Shown piece by piece: positions 32,830-44,043 of a DNA stretch of 64,000 nucleotides (positions within the stretch are counted from its first letter, which is position 1; each line of letters starts with the position of its first letter). The DNA lies in NCBI GenBank assembly GCA_029204225.1, contig MU831873.1, positions 1-64,000 of the forward strand. Reading direction: 5' to 3'. Under the pieces are notes generated by a model. That model made no database searches. It was not told the DNA's origin and saw only the letters and a program-made list of their open reading frames with translations. Position numbers and translations under genes: made by a program. This stretch comes from Diphasiastrum complanatum (taxonomy: Eukaryota; Streptophyta; Lycopodiopsida; Lycopodiales; Lycopodiaceae).

Positions 32830-35800
32830 GCCCAAAAGTCCATCGAGTCCATCTACGACGTCCGTCGGGGGCCAGGAGTCCGGTGGGCCGAAACATCTGC
32901 TCTTCCGAAGGAAACCTATATTTGGTTTTTTGGTCCTACTTTGACACATTATGGTCATGACAGTGATGCCAGTATGGCAATGACGCAACTCATTTTGCAA
33001 GCCTATAGATAGTTCTTCGAGCAGTGACAAACGGCCGATAAATCGGAGGTCAAAAACTCATTATGGCCATTGTGTTTCCCGTGTCAAAATTCAAGGTTTC
33101 ACATGGTGCAAAAAGCTGCATTTCATGCTCGTTCCTTTGATAACAGGTGGGATGGCATGCGTGACATGTCGTCATGACTCGTGGAAGTCCATCGAGTCCG
33201 TCTACGATGTTCGTCGGGGGCCAAGAGTTCGGTGGGCCGAAATAGGCACTCTTCCGGGGCAAACTTGTATTTGGTTTTTTGGTCTTGCTTTGACACATTA
33301 TGGTCAGTGACTTTGATGCCAATATGGCAACGACGCAAGTCATTCTGCAAGCCTATAGATAGTTCTTTGGGCAGTGACAAACGGCCCGTGAATGGGAGGT
33401 CAAAAAAACATTATGGCCATTGTGTTTCCTGTGTCAAAATTCAGGGTTTCACATGGTGTAAAAAACTGCATTTCATGCCCGTTCCTCTGATAACGGGTGG
33501 GATGGCATGCGTGACACATCGCCATGACTCGTGGAAGTCCATCGAGTCCGTCTATGACGTCTGTCAGGGGCCAGGAGTCTGATGGGCCGAAACAGGCGCT
33601 CTTCCGGGGCAAACCTGTATTTGGTTTTTTGGTCCTAATTTGACACATTATGGTCGGTGACTCTGATGCCAGTATGGCAATGATGCAAGTCATTCTGCAA
33701 GCCTATAGATATTTCTTCGAGCAGTGACAAACGGCCCATAAATCGGAGGCCGAAAACTCATTATGGCCATTGCGTTTCTCGTGTCAAAATTTAGTGTTTC
33801 ACATGGTGCAAAAAACTGCATTTCATGTCCGTTCCTCTGATAACGGGTGGGATGGCATGCACGACATGTCGTCATGACTCGTAGAAGTCCATCGAGTCCG
33901 TCTACGACGTCCGTCAGGGGCCGAGAGTTTTGTGGGCCGAAACAGGTGCTCTTCCGGGGAAAACCTGTATTTGGTTTTTTGGTCCTACTTTGACACATTA
34001 TGGTCGGTGACTCTGATGCTAGTATGGCAATGACGCAAGTCATTTTGCAAGCCTATAGATAGTTCTTCGGACAATGACAGACGTCCCGTGAATTCGAGGT
34101 TGAAAACTCATTATGGCCATTGTGTTTCCCGTGTCAAAATTCAAGATTTCACATGGTGCAAAAAGCTGCATTTCATGCCCATTCCTCTGATAATGGGATG
34201 GCATGCGTGACACATCATCATGACTCGTGGAAGTCCATCGAGTCCGTGTACGACGTCCATCGGGGGGGCCAAGAGTCCGATGGGCCGAAACAGGCGCTCT
34301 TCCGGGGCAAACATGTATTTGGTTTTTGGTCATGCTTTGACACATTATGGTCAGTGACTCTGATGCCAATATGACAATGACGCAAGTCATTCTACAAGCG
34401 TATATATAGTTCTTTGAGCGGTGACAAACGGCCCATAAATCGCCATTGTGTTTCCCGTGTCAAAATTCAGGGTTTCACATGCTGCATTCCATGCCCGTTC
34501 CTCTGATAACGGGTGGGATGGCATGCGTGACACGTCTTCATGACTCGTGGAAGTCCATCGAGTCCGTCTACGACGTCCGTCGGGGGCCAGGAGTCCGGTC
34601 GGTCGAAACATGCGCTCTTCCGAAGGAAACCTATATTTGGTTTTTTGGTCCTACTTTGACACGTTATGGTCGGTGCCTCTGATGCAGGTGTGCCAACGAC
34701 ACAACTCATTCTGCAAGCCTATAGATAGTTCTTCGAGCAGTGACAAACGGCCCATAAATTGGAGGTCGGAAACTCATTATGGCCATTGTGTTTCCCATGT
34801 CAAAATTCAGGGTTTCACATGGTGCAAAGAGCTGCATTTCATGCCCGTTCCTCTGATAACGGGTGGGATGGCATGTGTGACATGTCGTCATGACTCGTGG
34901 AAGTCCATCGAGTCCGTTTACGACTTTCGTCGGGGGCCAGGAGTCCGGTGGGCCGAAATAGGCGCTCTTCCGGAGCAAACCTATATTTGGTTTTTGGGTC
35001 TTGCTTTGACACATTATGGTCGGTGACTCTGATGCTAGTATGGCAACGACACAAGTCATTATGCAAGCCTATAGATAGTTCTTAGGGCAAATCGGAGGTT
35101 AAAAACTCATTTTGGCCATTGTGTTTCCCGTGTCAAAATTCAGGGTTTCACATGCAGCATTTCATCCCCGTTCCTCTGATAACGAGTGGGATGGCATGTG
35201 TGACACGTCGTCATGACTCGTGGAAGTCCATCGAGTCCATTTACGATGTCCGTCGGGGGCCAGGAGTCCGGTGGGCCAAAACAGGCGCTCTTCCGGGGCA
35301 AACCTGTATTTGGTTTTTTGGTCTTGCTTTGACACATTATGGTCGCTGACTCTGATGCCAGCATGGCAATGATGCAAGTCATTCTGCAAGCCTATAGATA
35401 GTTCTTAGGGTAGTGACAGACAGCCCGTAAATCGGAGGTCAAAAACTCATTATGGCCATTGTGCCTCCCATATCAAAATTCAAGGTTTCACATGCTGCAT
35501 TTCATGCCCGTTCCTCTGATAACGGGTGAGATGGCATGTGTGACACGTCGTCATGACTTGTGGAAGTCCATCGAGTCTGTTTACGACATCCGTCGGGGGC
35601 CAGGAGTTCGGTGGGCTGAAACGGGCGCTCTTCCAGGGCAAACCTGTATTTGGTTTTTTGGTCTTGCTTTGACACATTATGGTCGGTGATTCTGATGCCA
35701 GTATGGCAACGACGCAAGTCATTCTGCAAGCCTATAGAAGGTTGTTAGGGCAGTTACAGACGGCCCATAAATTGGAGGTCAAAAACTCATTATGGCCATT

Positions 35801-36443
35801 GTGTTTTCCATGTCAAAATTCAGGGTTTCACATTGTGCAAAAAGCCGCATTTCATGCTCGTTCCTCTGATAACGGGTGGGATGGCATGCGTGTCATGACT
35901 CGTGGAAGTCCATCAAGTCCGTCTATGATGTCCGTCGGGGGCCAGGAGTCTGGTGGGCCAAAACAGGCGCTCTACATTTGAGCTGGAGACAGAGAAGTAT
36001 TTCATCTTCCGATGCCTTGTATACTATGCAAACGAAGTGAAAATGCCATTATTTAATCAGAGAGCAACCAGACATTCGTTATTCTTGATTTAATACGTTC
36101 GTCGAGGGCCAGGAGTCCGGTGGGCCGAAACAGGCGCTCTTCCGAGGCAAACATGTATTTGGTTTTTGGTCCTGCTTTGACACATTATTGTCTGTGACTC
36201 TGATGCCAGTATGGCAACGACGCAAGTCATTCTGCAAGCCTATAGATAGTTCTTTGAGCAGTGACAGACAGCCCGTAAATCGGAGGTCTAAAACTCATTA
36301 TGGCCATTGTGTTTCCCATGTCAAAATTCAGGGTTTTAGATGGTGCAAGAAGCTGGATTTCGTGCCCGTTTCTCTGATGATGGGTGGGATGGCATGCGTG
36401 ACACATCGTCATGACTCGTGGAAGTCCATCGAGTCCATCTACG
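32830..36443 (+). repeat. tandem array of ~345-bp units
   Basis: The marker GTCCATCGAGTCC (or a close variant) occurs at 32838, 33187, 33537, 33887, 34233, 34553, 34903, 35226, 35566, 35908 and 36424. Units are therefore 320-350 bp, with short internal deletions explaining the smaller ones. Units are similar but not identical. The array starts and ends at the same point of the unit. Between 35975 and 36086 about 112 unrelated bases are inserted, flanked by two copies of a ~45-base part of the unit. Each unit has a stem CCCGTT-8 nt-AACGGG (e.g. 33478-33497). Open frames on both strands recur with the unit; I do not call them genes. Confidence 0.9.
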
Positions 36444-37229
36444 GAAAAATGAGAAAATGAGAAGTGTTCATTGTGAGGAGTTGCAAGACTGGAAAGATTT
36501 CTAAGTTGATTTACTTCTATACTACCTATAATTATGCAAGATCGTTGGCATACTTCTTTGAGCATAAATAAATATAACCACATGTTTAAGACCATGGTAT
36601 TCATCACCCACATGTCAAAACTTGTAGACATTCATTACACTTGGTCCATCAAAAATTTGTCAAACAAAAACCATAAGACTAGTTGCTCTGAATTTTTTTT
36701 CTCAAAAAACCATAAAATTAGTAGCGCAAAAAACCGTTGCTTGAAAAAAATGTATTTTGGAGTTCCCATTCATGTTTCCTCTGCTTCCCTGCAAAAACGT
36801 AGCCATAGTCAGTAAGGACTCTTGTACGTATAAATCACAATTACTTGTAACAACAAAATGACAATGAGAATAGGCCTTGAGCCTTCATTCTTGATCTTGC
36901 TTTAATAATCTCCAGACACTGTGTTACTATAAACTCATCATTTTCCACATTGATGCAATGCATGTTGTTATGCCAAGACTCTTCAGCCATATGGCCTACA
37001 CCAACAAATTATCAAAAATCACGTCCCTGGGCAATGTACAAAGCTCAAGCATAAATCTGCAAGAAACATATACTTATTTAGCTTTCCTAACCATAGTATA
37101 AACTAAACATGTAAACTAAAATATGGTCCATACATCTAGTCAATTTACATACCTGCAGAAGCTCAAGGACCTCTCTGCACCACCACGACATGCGACATTG
37201 TTCATGGTAGTGCAATCAGAGTTTAGTGT
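36444..37229. other. no gene seen
   Basis: AT-rich interior of the Mutator-like element between the tandem array and the reversed copia LTR. Short open frames lack any recognisable domain. Confidence 0.45.
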
Positions 37230-37565
37230 CAAGGATCTTACTGGCAGTATAGTTAGCTAATTTGCAAGCAAACTAACATCAGTCAGATAAGCAGTAAAGA
37301 GAGATCACACACCAGCCCAAGAGAACACTTCTGAACTGTATTAACAAAAGAGACTGAAAGGTACATATACACAGTCTAATTTTTGTGGGGTACCGATGCA
37401 TGGCAGTTTGGTCCCGATTACGGGTTGCATGTCCCAACTTACACTACATGTGTCGTTAAATTGACACTCATGCATACTATCACAAAAGTAGTAAAAAACT
37501 CAAAATCACTGCTAAACATGGAAAGTCATGAACTGTAAGAGAAACTCGAGCTTACTTATTCTAAC
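37230..37565 (-). repeat. 3' LTR of the reversed copia element (family I), end uncertain
   Basis: On the minus strand TGTTAGAATAAG follows the purine tract AAGGGAGAG after RNase H, as expected for a 3' LTR. A TG...CA span could end near 37230 (CCTTGACA). No 5' LTR copy was found beyond 39735. Confidence 0.45.
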
Positions 37566-37574
37566 ACTCTCCCT

Positions 37575-39735
37575 TAAGCCCTAGTTTATCTTTCTTACAA
37601 GAAGTTTTTCTCTAAATAACTGAAACTTATCAGTACTTAAAGGTTTAGTGAATATATCAGCTAACTGATTCTCTGTCTTACAATGCACTACGTCTATTTC
37701 ATTAGATAACAACTTCTCTCTAATGGAATGATACTTAATTTCTATATGCTTCATGCGTGCATGAAATACAAGATTGTTAGCTAGCTGTATAGCGCTCTGG
37801 CTGTCACATCTGATCACAGTAGGCTTATTCTATGGAATTCCAATGTCTTCTAACATTCTTCTTAGCCAAATTGCTTCCTGCGTAGCTGAAATTGTGCTTT
37901 GTATTCTGCTTCTGTAGTAGAAAGAGAAACTGTGTCTTGTTTCTTACTTGACCAAGAAAATACACCATTACCATCATGAAATACATAATCTGTGGTAGAT
38001 CTCCTGTCATCAATACAGCCTACCCAATCTGAATCACCAAAGCCCTGTAAAATTGGTAAAGTATGTTGCCTCTCATACAACAATCCATGGGTTAACATGC
38101 CCTTCACATACCGAAGAATTCTCTTCGTTGCTTTTTAGTGAATCTCTCTAGGAGTAGCCATGAATTGACTTACAACGCTTACATCACAACTTATGTCAGG
38201 ACGAGTAGTTGTGAGATAAATCAGCGAACCAACTAATTGACGAAATAAAGTGGCATCAACTAGTGCACTCTCATCCTAGTTAGATAGTTTCTTACCAACC
38301 TCCACAGGTGTGGATACTAGCTTGTTATCGCACATTTTGAAATGCTTCAAAATCTCATTCACATACTTTGTTTGTGCTAGTGCGATACTACTGCAACCTT
38401 GCCATACTTCCACTCCCAAACAGTAGTGCATCAAGCCAAGATCAGTCATTTCAAAACTAGAAGATAAGTCCTTCTTGATTGCACCAATCAAATCATCATC
38501 ATTTTCTGTGATTATGAGGTTGTCTACGTACAGCACAATCAGTGTGATACTAGAGTCACGAGCAAAGTAGTAAAGATTGAAATCTGAAGAAGTGCGTATC
38601 AAACCTCTAGATAGGAGATGCTCATCAAAGTGGCTATACCAATCTTCTGAAGGCCATGAACATACAACACATTTTCAATTACCTTCACAGGTCACTGCAC
38701 CAACTCCATGAATTTGACACTTGTCGCCATTCGCCTACGCAACTCTATCTCCATCATCAGTAAGCTCTAGGTTTTTAAACCATGATTTGTTTCCAGTCAT
38801 GTGTCTCGTTGCTCCTGAGTCCATGTACCAATGCGTGTGATCAATGGAATGTTGTGATGCAAATGCTGTCGCAAATGTCGTGCCTTGATCTTTGTTATCA
38901 CTATCGTTATCTTCTTTGACAAAATTGGTCAACTCCTTCACTTTGCCCCTCTTAATATCCACCTTTTTCTTGCGACAATCTCTTGCCCAATGTCTAGGCT
39001 TTTGGCAATAGAAACAATTGCCTTTCTTCTTCTTGTCTAATGTGGATCCTTGATTGTCATCCTCCACATTCGACTTCTTGCATTGTTTCTTGTATTTATG
39101 CTTCCCTTTGGCTAGCATTGCTTGATCTTTCGATGTGGGAAGTCAAGTTTTTACCACTTCACACCTTTGTTCCTCCTGTAGGATGATGCCATGAAGATTT
39201 TCAAATGTTGGTAGCCTCTCCCTCAAAGCAATGCCACTTGCAAACATTTGGAAATTTTCAGATAGGCCATTTATAGCTGTGTGAACTAGCTCAACATCTC
39301 TTATTGGCTCTCCAATGGCTGTCAACTGATCTCGTAACTCCTTTATTTGTGTGAAATAGGACCCTATGCCCTCATTCTCCTCCATGCGAACACTTATGAG
39401 TTTGGTCCTCATTACATCATTCAAGAGGGGTTCGTCGTCTAAAATAGTGTTTTGAGTGCATCCCAAGCGCCTCTTTCTGATACAACTTCACTAATGTGAG
39501 CAATGACATGATCCTTCACTGACAAATTTATCAAGGATAAGGCGTTCTGTGCCCTTTTGTCAAATGCACAAATATCGGCTGGAGTTGTAGTTGGCCGTTA
39601 TTCCACCTCAGTGACAATGTCCCACAGCTCCTTTTCCATGAAAATACTTTTCATTTTGAATTTCCAAATGCTATAATTGGATACCCTGTCCAATCTACTA
39701 GCTTCTCCAAGCATGGATTCCTCCAATCCTGCCAT
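37575..39735 (-). pseudogene. copia family I: gag, protease, RT, RNase H, internally deleted
   Basis: Minus strand. Gag begins MAGLEESMLGEASRLDR near 39735 and includes RMEENEGIGSYFTQIKELRD and ALRERLPTFENLHGIILQEE. The zinc knuckle CFYCQKPRHWARDC is intact (about 39010). The protease active site MDSGATRHM lies near 38820. The rest of the protease, the whole integrase and the RT fingers/palm start are missing between about 38735 and 38610. RT resumes with YVDN near 38530, the second catalytic Asp being Asn (GAC to AAC), then LGLMHYCLGVEV. RNase H follows: GDSDWVGCIDDRRS, STTEAEYKA, then QLADIFTKPLSTDKF near 37640. There are several frame breaks. The element lies inside the Mutator-like transposon. 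Confidence 0.85.
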
Positions 39736-40140
39736 TTCGCCAAAAGTTGCTCCTATAGCGCCTTAATGAGGCCCAATGACAAGCTTATAGAGCAATTTAG
39801 ACTTCTAAAACTCAACTTTAAGGTCTGACCAAAAAAGTTTCAGGACCTTCCGCCGCTTTTCCGCCAAATCGGAAGCCCAATCCGTGTCATCCTCCGAAAT
39901 GCCCTTTGTCACCAATTCTTAACTACTTGCCCACTGGAATGGTAAAACGACTTTTGGTGCGCTCCAAACACTTTCTCCGCAGCAATCTCTCTGTTTTTAG
40001 GTACCGTACTTGCAGGGTGAAGTCCCTTCCTACCCTTAATTTGGAGGATTTTGGCTTTTGGACGGCCCTAAACGGAGAAAAGAGCTAAAAGATAAGGGCC
40101 TTTGAAGAAAATGCACTATTTCTTCACCTTGAAGTAAAAC
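39736..40140. other. no gene seen
   Basis: Sequence between the reversed copia element and the MULE transposase remnant. It could hold the decayed leader or LTR of the copia element, but no match to 37230-37565 is visible. Confidence 0.35.
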
Positions 40141-40150
40141 TTTTCTTTAA

Positions 40151-41013
40151 ATGAATTTAAGCTTTTGGGTCCCTTTCAACTTTAAAATTTTTAATGAAAT
40201 TGAAGATTACAATGCACGTGACACTTTTTGGGCAATTAGAAGAACTGTTTTAAATAGTCATGTAAAGTGCTTGGATTGGCTACCACGACAAGGCAAATGT
40301 GGTAAATTAATTTCAAATTCAACAAAAGGGGCTCCCGCCCCATGTATTCTATCCACAAGAACACATCCCAATGGCAAGACACAATAAATGATGTGGTTTT
40401 GCAATATTGATTGCACTCACACGTGGCATCCAGACAAATGTATCTCTCCAACACCAGCAAAGGTGCCCAACATTTGGCCTGTCTCTTGTGGCACAAATGT
40501 AACACAAGCAAAGGTAGACATGCTCACCTTGGGGGGTTTTCAACTTGAGACAAAGTCACACCGCAAAGGAAGTGGGCCATCAAAAGCCCAGGCACCCCAA
40601 CCAGGACACGATGGCACTCAGCCTTCAACTTGACCTGCCACAAATGATGCTCACAATCCAAAGTATAGGCTAAATGTGTCACTGGTTGCACTAGAACAAA
40701 TAAAAAGAGCACTATCATTGAATGCACGTGTATTGACGGAAAAGGTCATGGAGGAGTACAAGCATGAAATTTTTGTGATTGAGACAAATTTCTCTAAGGC
40801 AAATGGTAATTGTTATGATGTGCATATAGCCAGTAAGCCTATTTGCACATGTCCTAATTTTCAATAGCGTCTCTTGGAGAAAAAGCCCTATTTGGCATGC
40901 AAGCACATCTTATATTTTCCTCCAAGTCATGGGCCTGGACCAAAATTCCAATATGTTCATCTATTAGCCAATGTTGAAGGATGGGGAACTTCTTTTTGCA
41001 CTATCCTGATGTA
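40151..41013 (+). pseudogene. MULE transposase C-terminal region with SWIM zinc finger
   Basis: The clear part is 40676-41013: SLVALEQIKRALSLNARV, EEYKHEIFVIETNFSK, YDVHIASKPICTCPNF, a TAG at 40865, then in the same frame LLEKKPYLACKHILYF. This gives CxC-xn-CxH, the SWIM finger found near the C-terminus of many plant Mutator-type transposases. The end (TILM-stop) is at 41013. Upstream frames at 40151-40640 (DTFWAIRRTVLNSHVKCLDW, and a His/Cys-bearing Pro-rich part) may be earlier transposase parts but carry stops and cannot be matched with confidence. The catalytic DDE core was not found. The SWIM assignment is firm; the upstream extension is inference. Confidence 0.65.
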
Positions 41014-41860
41014 GAACATATGCTTGACATGTAAACATCATGGTCACGAAAAGAGTTTTGGAACACTAAACCCTATGGAAGAGGTGTAAATGTCATATCA
41101 GTTGATGAAATTTTCAGACTTGTAGTTTATTTCCAACATGAAATATTCATCCAGTTTATGCAAGCTTCTTCTATTTGACATTTCTTTTTGTTGGACCTAA
41201 TAGCTCTACACCAGTGTGTCTTCTTGTACCTGTTGTCGTCGATCTTAAGATTTGTGTTTCCCACCATACTTCAAGCATGTTTGTGGATGAGTTCTAAATA
41301 TTGCTGGTATCGAGGATATGAAGAAATAATTAATGGGTATTGCCACTTTGTTGGTTGTGTATAGACATACTTGAAATATAATCCTCACTGCCTACATATT
41401 TGTCTACTTTTGAAAAGGAGTGATGGACTTTAGTGGACAGTTATTGCTTGAAGGCCAGATCTTTTCGAAGTGCTAACCAACAAGAAGATAGTGACATAAC
41501 AAGTAGTGATTGTAGTTGGTAACAAAGAGCCACATGTGATTTGGAGTTAGAAGGAAAGATTGAATAATAATCAACTTCTATGCTGCAAACTACAAAGTTT
41601 AATAACTAAAATATACTAACAGGATCTAGTTGTTCATCAACACAACCAATATGAAAACTAAGTAATCATATAATTCATCGAATTTTAATAATACACGAAA
41701 ACCTCAAATGATAAATTTTTTGCTTTGTCATCTATAACCTCCAAACATACTAAAATTGCTAATGTCATCAAAGTACTTGAATATATAAAAAGTGAAAAAA
41801 CCAGGATGAAGGGCGAGCGAAAGACTGGGATGAAGGATGAGTGGGTGCTCAAGATGCTCA
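41014..41860. other. no gene seen; right subterminal region of the MULE
   Basis: AT-rich sequence without domains. Near 41800-41880 GATGAAGG(G/A) and GAGCATCTTGAGCAC-like words repeat next to the TIR. Confidence 0.4.
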
Positions 41861-41875
41861 TCTTTTTCATGAAAC

Positions 41876-41911
41876 TGCTCGCCGGGAAATGCTCGCCAAA
41901 AATCATTCCCC
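41876..41911 (-). repeat. right terminal inverted repeat
   Basis: The reverse complement begins GGGGAATGATTTTTGGCG and matches the left TIR. TGCTCGCC occurs at 41876 and 41890, again spaced 14 bp. Confidence 0.85.
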
Positions 41912-41920
41912 GCAATCAAG
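41912..41920 (+). repeat. 9-bp target-site duplication (right)
   Basis: GCAATCAAG, an exact copy of 32083-32091. Confidence 0.9.
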
Positions 41921-42275
41921 GAGAAGCTTCCAAGCCTGGAGGCACTACAAGGAGTTCTCATTTCCGAGGAGTGTAAGCAAGAGAACAAGCTATCGAAGAT
42001 CAATCAACTTTCCTTGAAGGATGGTGGAGAGGAAAAAGCTTTCTTCTCAATGGACAAGCCAAGAGAAAGGAGAAAAGAGCAACATCAACATTTCAATAAG
42101 GACATATCCGAGGAGGAGAGTGATGAGGATTCATCAAAATTATCAACAAGTTGCAAATCCAACAAGAAGTGATTTTTTTTTTGTGATAAGAGGGGCATTT
42201 TGCTTCTAATTGTTTCAAGAAGAAAAAGTTCCTCAAGCAAGCTAATCTTTTTGGACTCCTTCAACAAGTAAAACT
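41921..42275 (+). pseudogene. copia gag, 3' part of the split gene
   Basis: Continues the reading frame cut at 32091: KLPSLEALQGVLISEE, lysine/glutamate-rich linker, then a zinc knuckle near 42175-42230. There the first part reads FFFCDKRGHFASNC, so the first cysteine is Phe and a TGA precedes it. The match is to residues about 175-275 of the ORF at 57640. No protease follows. Confidence 0.8.
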
Positions 42276-42763
42276 TCAATATAATGGTGCCTAAGCCTCA
42301 CAAAACCAAATTGGATACATGATGGCTCAAATTAGAGGCAATCGATCATATGTTTCAGCTTGTAACAAGATCCCCATATGAGAGTTATTCATGTTCAAAA
42401 GTCCCAAAAAAAAATACGCTAATTTTTAACTTTTTGAGACTCTTAATGGTGTCCAAAAACTTCATGAAAAACTTGGGAAAGCTTTATTACACTTCTTAAA
42501 ATGTGCATAAAAAGTATTGGCCAGGAATTTTATGAAAAACCCCAAAATTAGTCCAAAAACCATGTTTTTTGACCAAAATTTGTGGATCAAATCCACAATT
42601 AAATCTTGTACTATTCTTTTCATCACTAATGTAATTCTATGGTGATCTCCTTGTTTCTAGCTTTCTATGAACATGCTATCTTGATTGTCTTGTTCTCTTC
42701 TTGCTTTTAGCTTTACTTCATTGTTATTGCTATTAGATTGGAATTTGGCACATGGCATTGTTT
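42276..42763 (+). repeat. possible LTR upstream of a PBS
   Basis: AT-rich sequence with no gene, ending at a PBS (42764). By position it should contain the end of an LTR, but no second copy is present and the start cannot be set. The last bases are GTTT rather than CA. Confidence 0.3.
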
Positions 42764-42775
42764 TGGTATCAGAGC
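42764..42775 (+). promoter_or_regulatory. primer-binding site
   Basis: TGGTATCAGAGC, a perfect match to the standard copia PBS, followed by a long leader-like AT-rich region. Confidence 0.65.
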
Positions 42776-44043
42776 ATAGATCCTAAATTCATGATGATTC
42801 TATGTGAATTTCATTAGATCTGATAAGTTTATTGCATTTGTAGCTTTTGTTTTGGTAATTTCGAACTTTGAAATTTTCAGATCTGTTCAAATTAATTTTC
42901 GATATTCAATTTCATTTTTCATTTTTAATTTGACTCCATAAGTTTGTAGAGCTTTGTTTTATCTTTAATTTGCACTAATTTGCAAGCCATTCCAAAAAGC
43001 TGTCAAAATAGGTGACTAGAATTTTCCTTTCACTTTGTTTGATTTTTTTAGATTTGATTTGAGTCTTTATTTCAAGTTTCTTTACATAAAATTTTAGAGC
43101 ATTGTGTAGCTTTTATTTGATCTATATGGCAGGTCGTTTGGATTAGTATTCAAAGAGTTATGACAAATTTTGATTTCTAGCCTAGCTTTGCTAATTTTCT
43201 TCTTTCAAAATTTTCAGACCTATTATGTGGTTAATTCAACATATCAAATCACATTCAATTATTGATCTAATGCATAGCCTGATAAAGATTGTTGTTAGAT
43301 TTTTAGAGGTATCGAGTTTGTGTGATTTGGATCAATATTAAGAAAGTTATGATTAAATTAGTAAAGATGAGTCAGATTTGCCAGAAACCTAAAAATTTTC
43401 TTTTGGATTTTTTTCTAAGTGAGAGAGAAACATTTCATTTTTTTAAATCTGAAGTTTCATTTCTCCTGTAAATTTTTTTCAGCCTTCCATTTTGAAATTC
43501 GCCAGTCAAACTCGCACAAGGCCGGTCAAAATTGCACAAAAAAATCCTCATTATTAGGAAAAGCCGACAAGTATAGGAATCGAATCGACATCTTTTTCCA
43601 AAAGTTAACTTTGTAAAAAACTTGTAGCAAATTGACTTTTACAAAATTGACAACATTTTTGAGATGCAAGAAACTTTTTGTTTATTGTTTTCAAATGCAA
43701 GAAATTTATGTGTAGTAAAGTAAGTAGGTTCATATAACGCTTATGTTACATAGCTTTATTGACAATTTGATTGCCGACAAAATATTACAAATTTACATTA
43801 ATAGAGTTAGTTAATGTAAATTCGTAATATTTTGCCCACAAGCAAATTGAGATGCAAGATTCATTTCTTGATGCAATAATCAATATCAAATTGTTAAATT
43901 TGGTGGGCCACTCAAATAATGTATTAAAGCCTAGAGCTAAACTAATTATTTCTAAAACCTTGAACCGAAAACAATATATATGAAAATAAAAACCTTTTGT
44001 TTAGTATTTGATAGGCTCATAACCTATAAGTGCTCAAACATGT
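42776..44043 (+). other. gene-free AT-rich leader-like stretch
   Basis: No credible reading frame. It lies between a PBS and a truncated copia coding fragment, so it is probably an untranslated leader. A perfect 13-base inverted repeat ATTTACATTAA(TA)/TTAATGTAAAT occurs at about 43791-43824. Confidence 0.4.

Larger units (their letters stand above)
32092..41911. mobile_element. Mutator-like DNA transposon, 9.8 kb
   Basis: Evidence: 36-bp terminal inverted repeats (32092-32127 and 41876-41911) with only a few differences, perfect 9-bp TSDs, and insertion into a copia gag whose codons resume in phase after the element. Inside are two remnants of the transposase C-terminal region in opposite orientations near the two ends, a tandem array of about ten ~345-bp units, and a reversed, internally deleted copia element. 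No intact transposase with a DDE core was seen, so it is non-autonomous now. The size and cargo fit a MULE enlarged by nested insertion and repeat growth. Confidence 0.85.

Noticed and set aside
32830-36443. Many open frames of 60-160 codons on both strands of the tandem array, as a gene cluster
   Set aside because: They repeat with the unit on both strands and in several frames, contain no domain, and are explained by the repeat itself.
32830-36443. CRISPR-like array
   Set aside because: Units are ~345 bp with no short repeat/spacer structure, and the context is a plant transposon.
40524-40727. Minus-strand open frames opposite the SWIM-finger region
   Set aside because: Shadows of the plus-strand transposase remnant, without motifs of their own.
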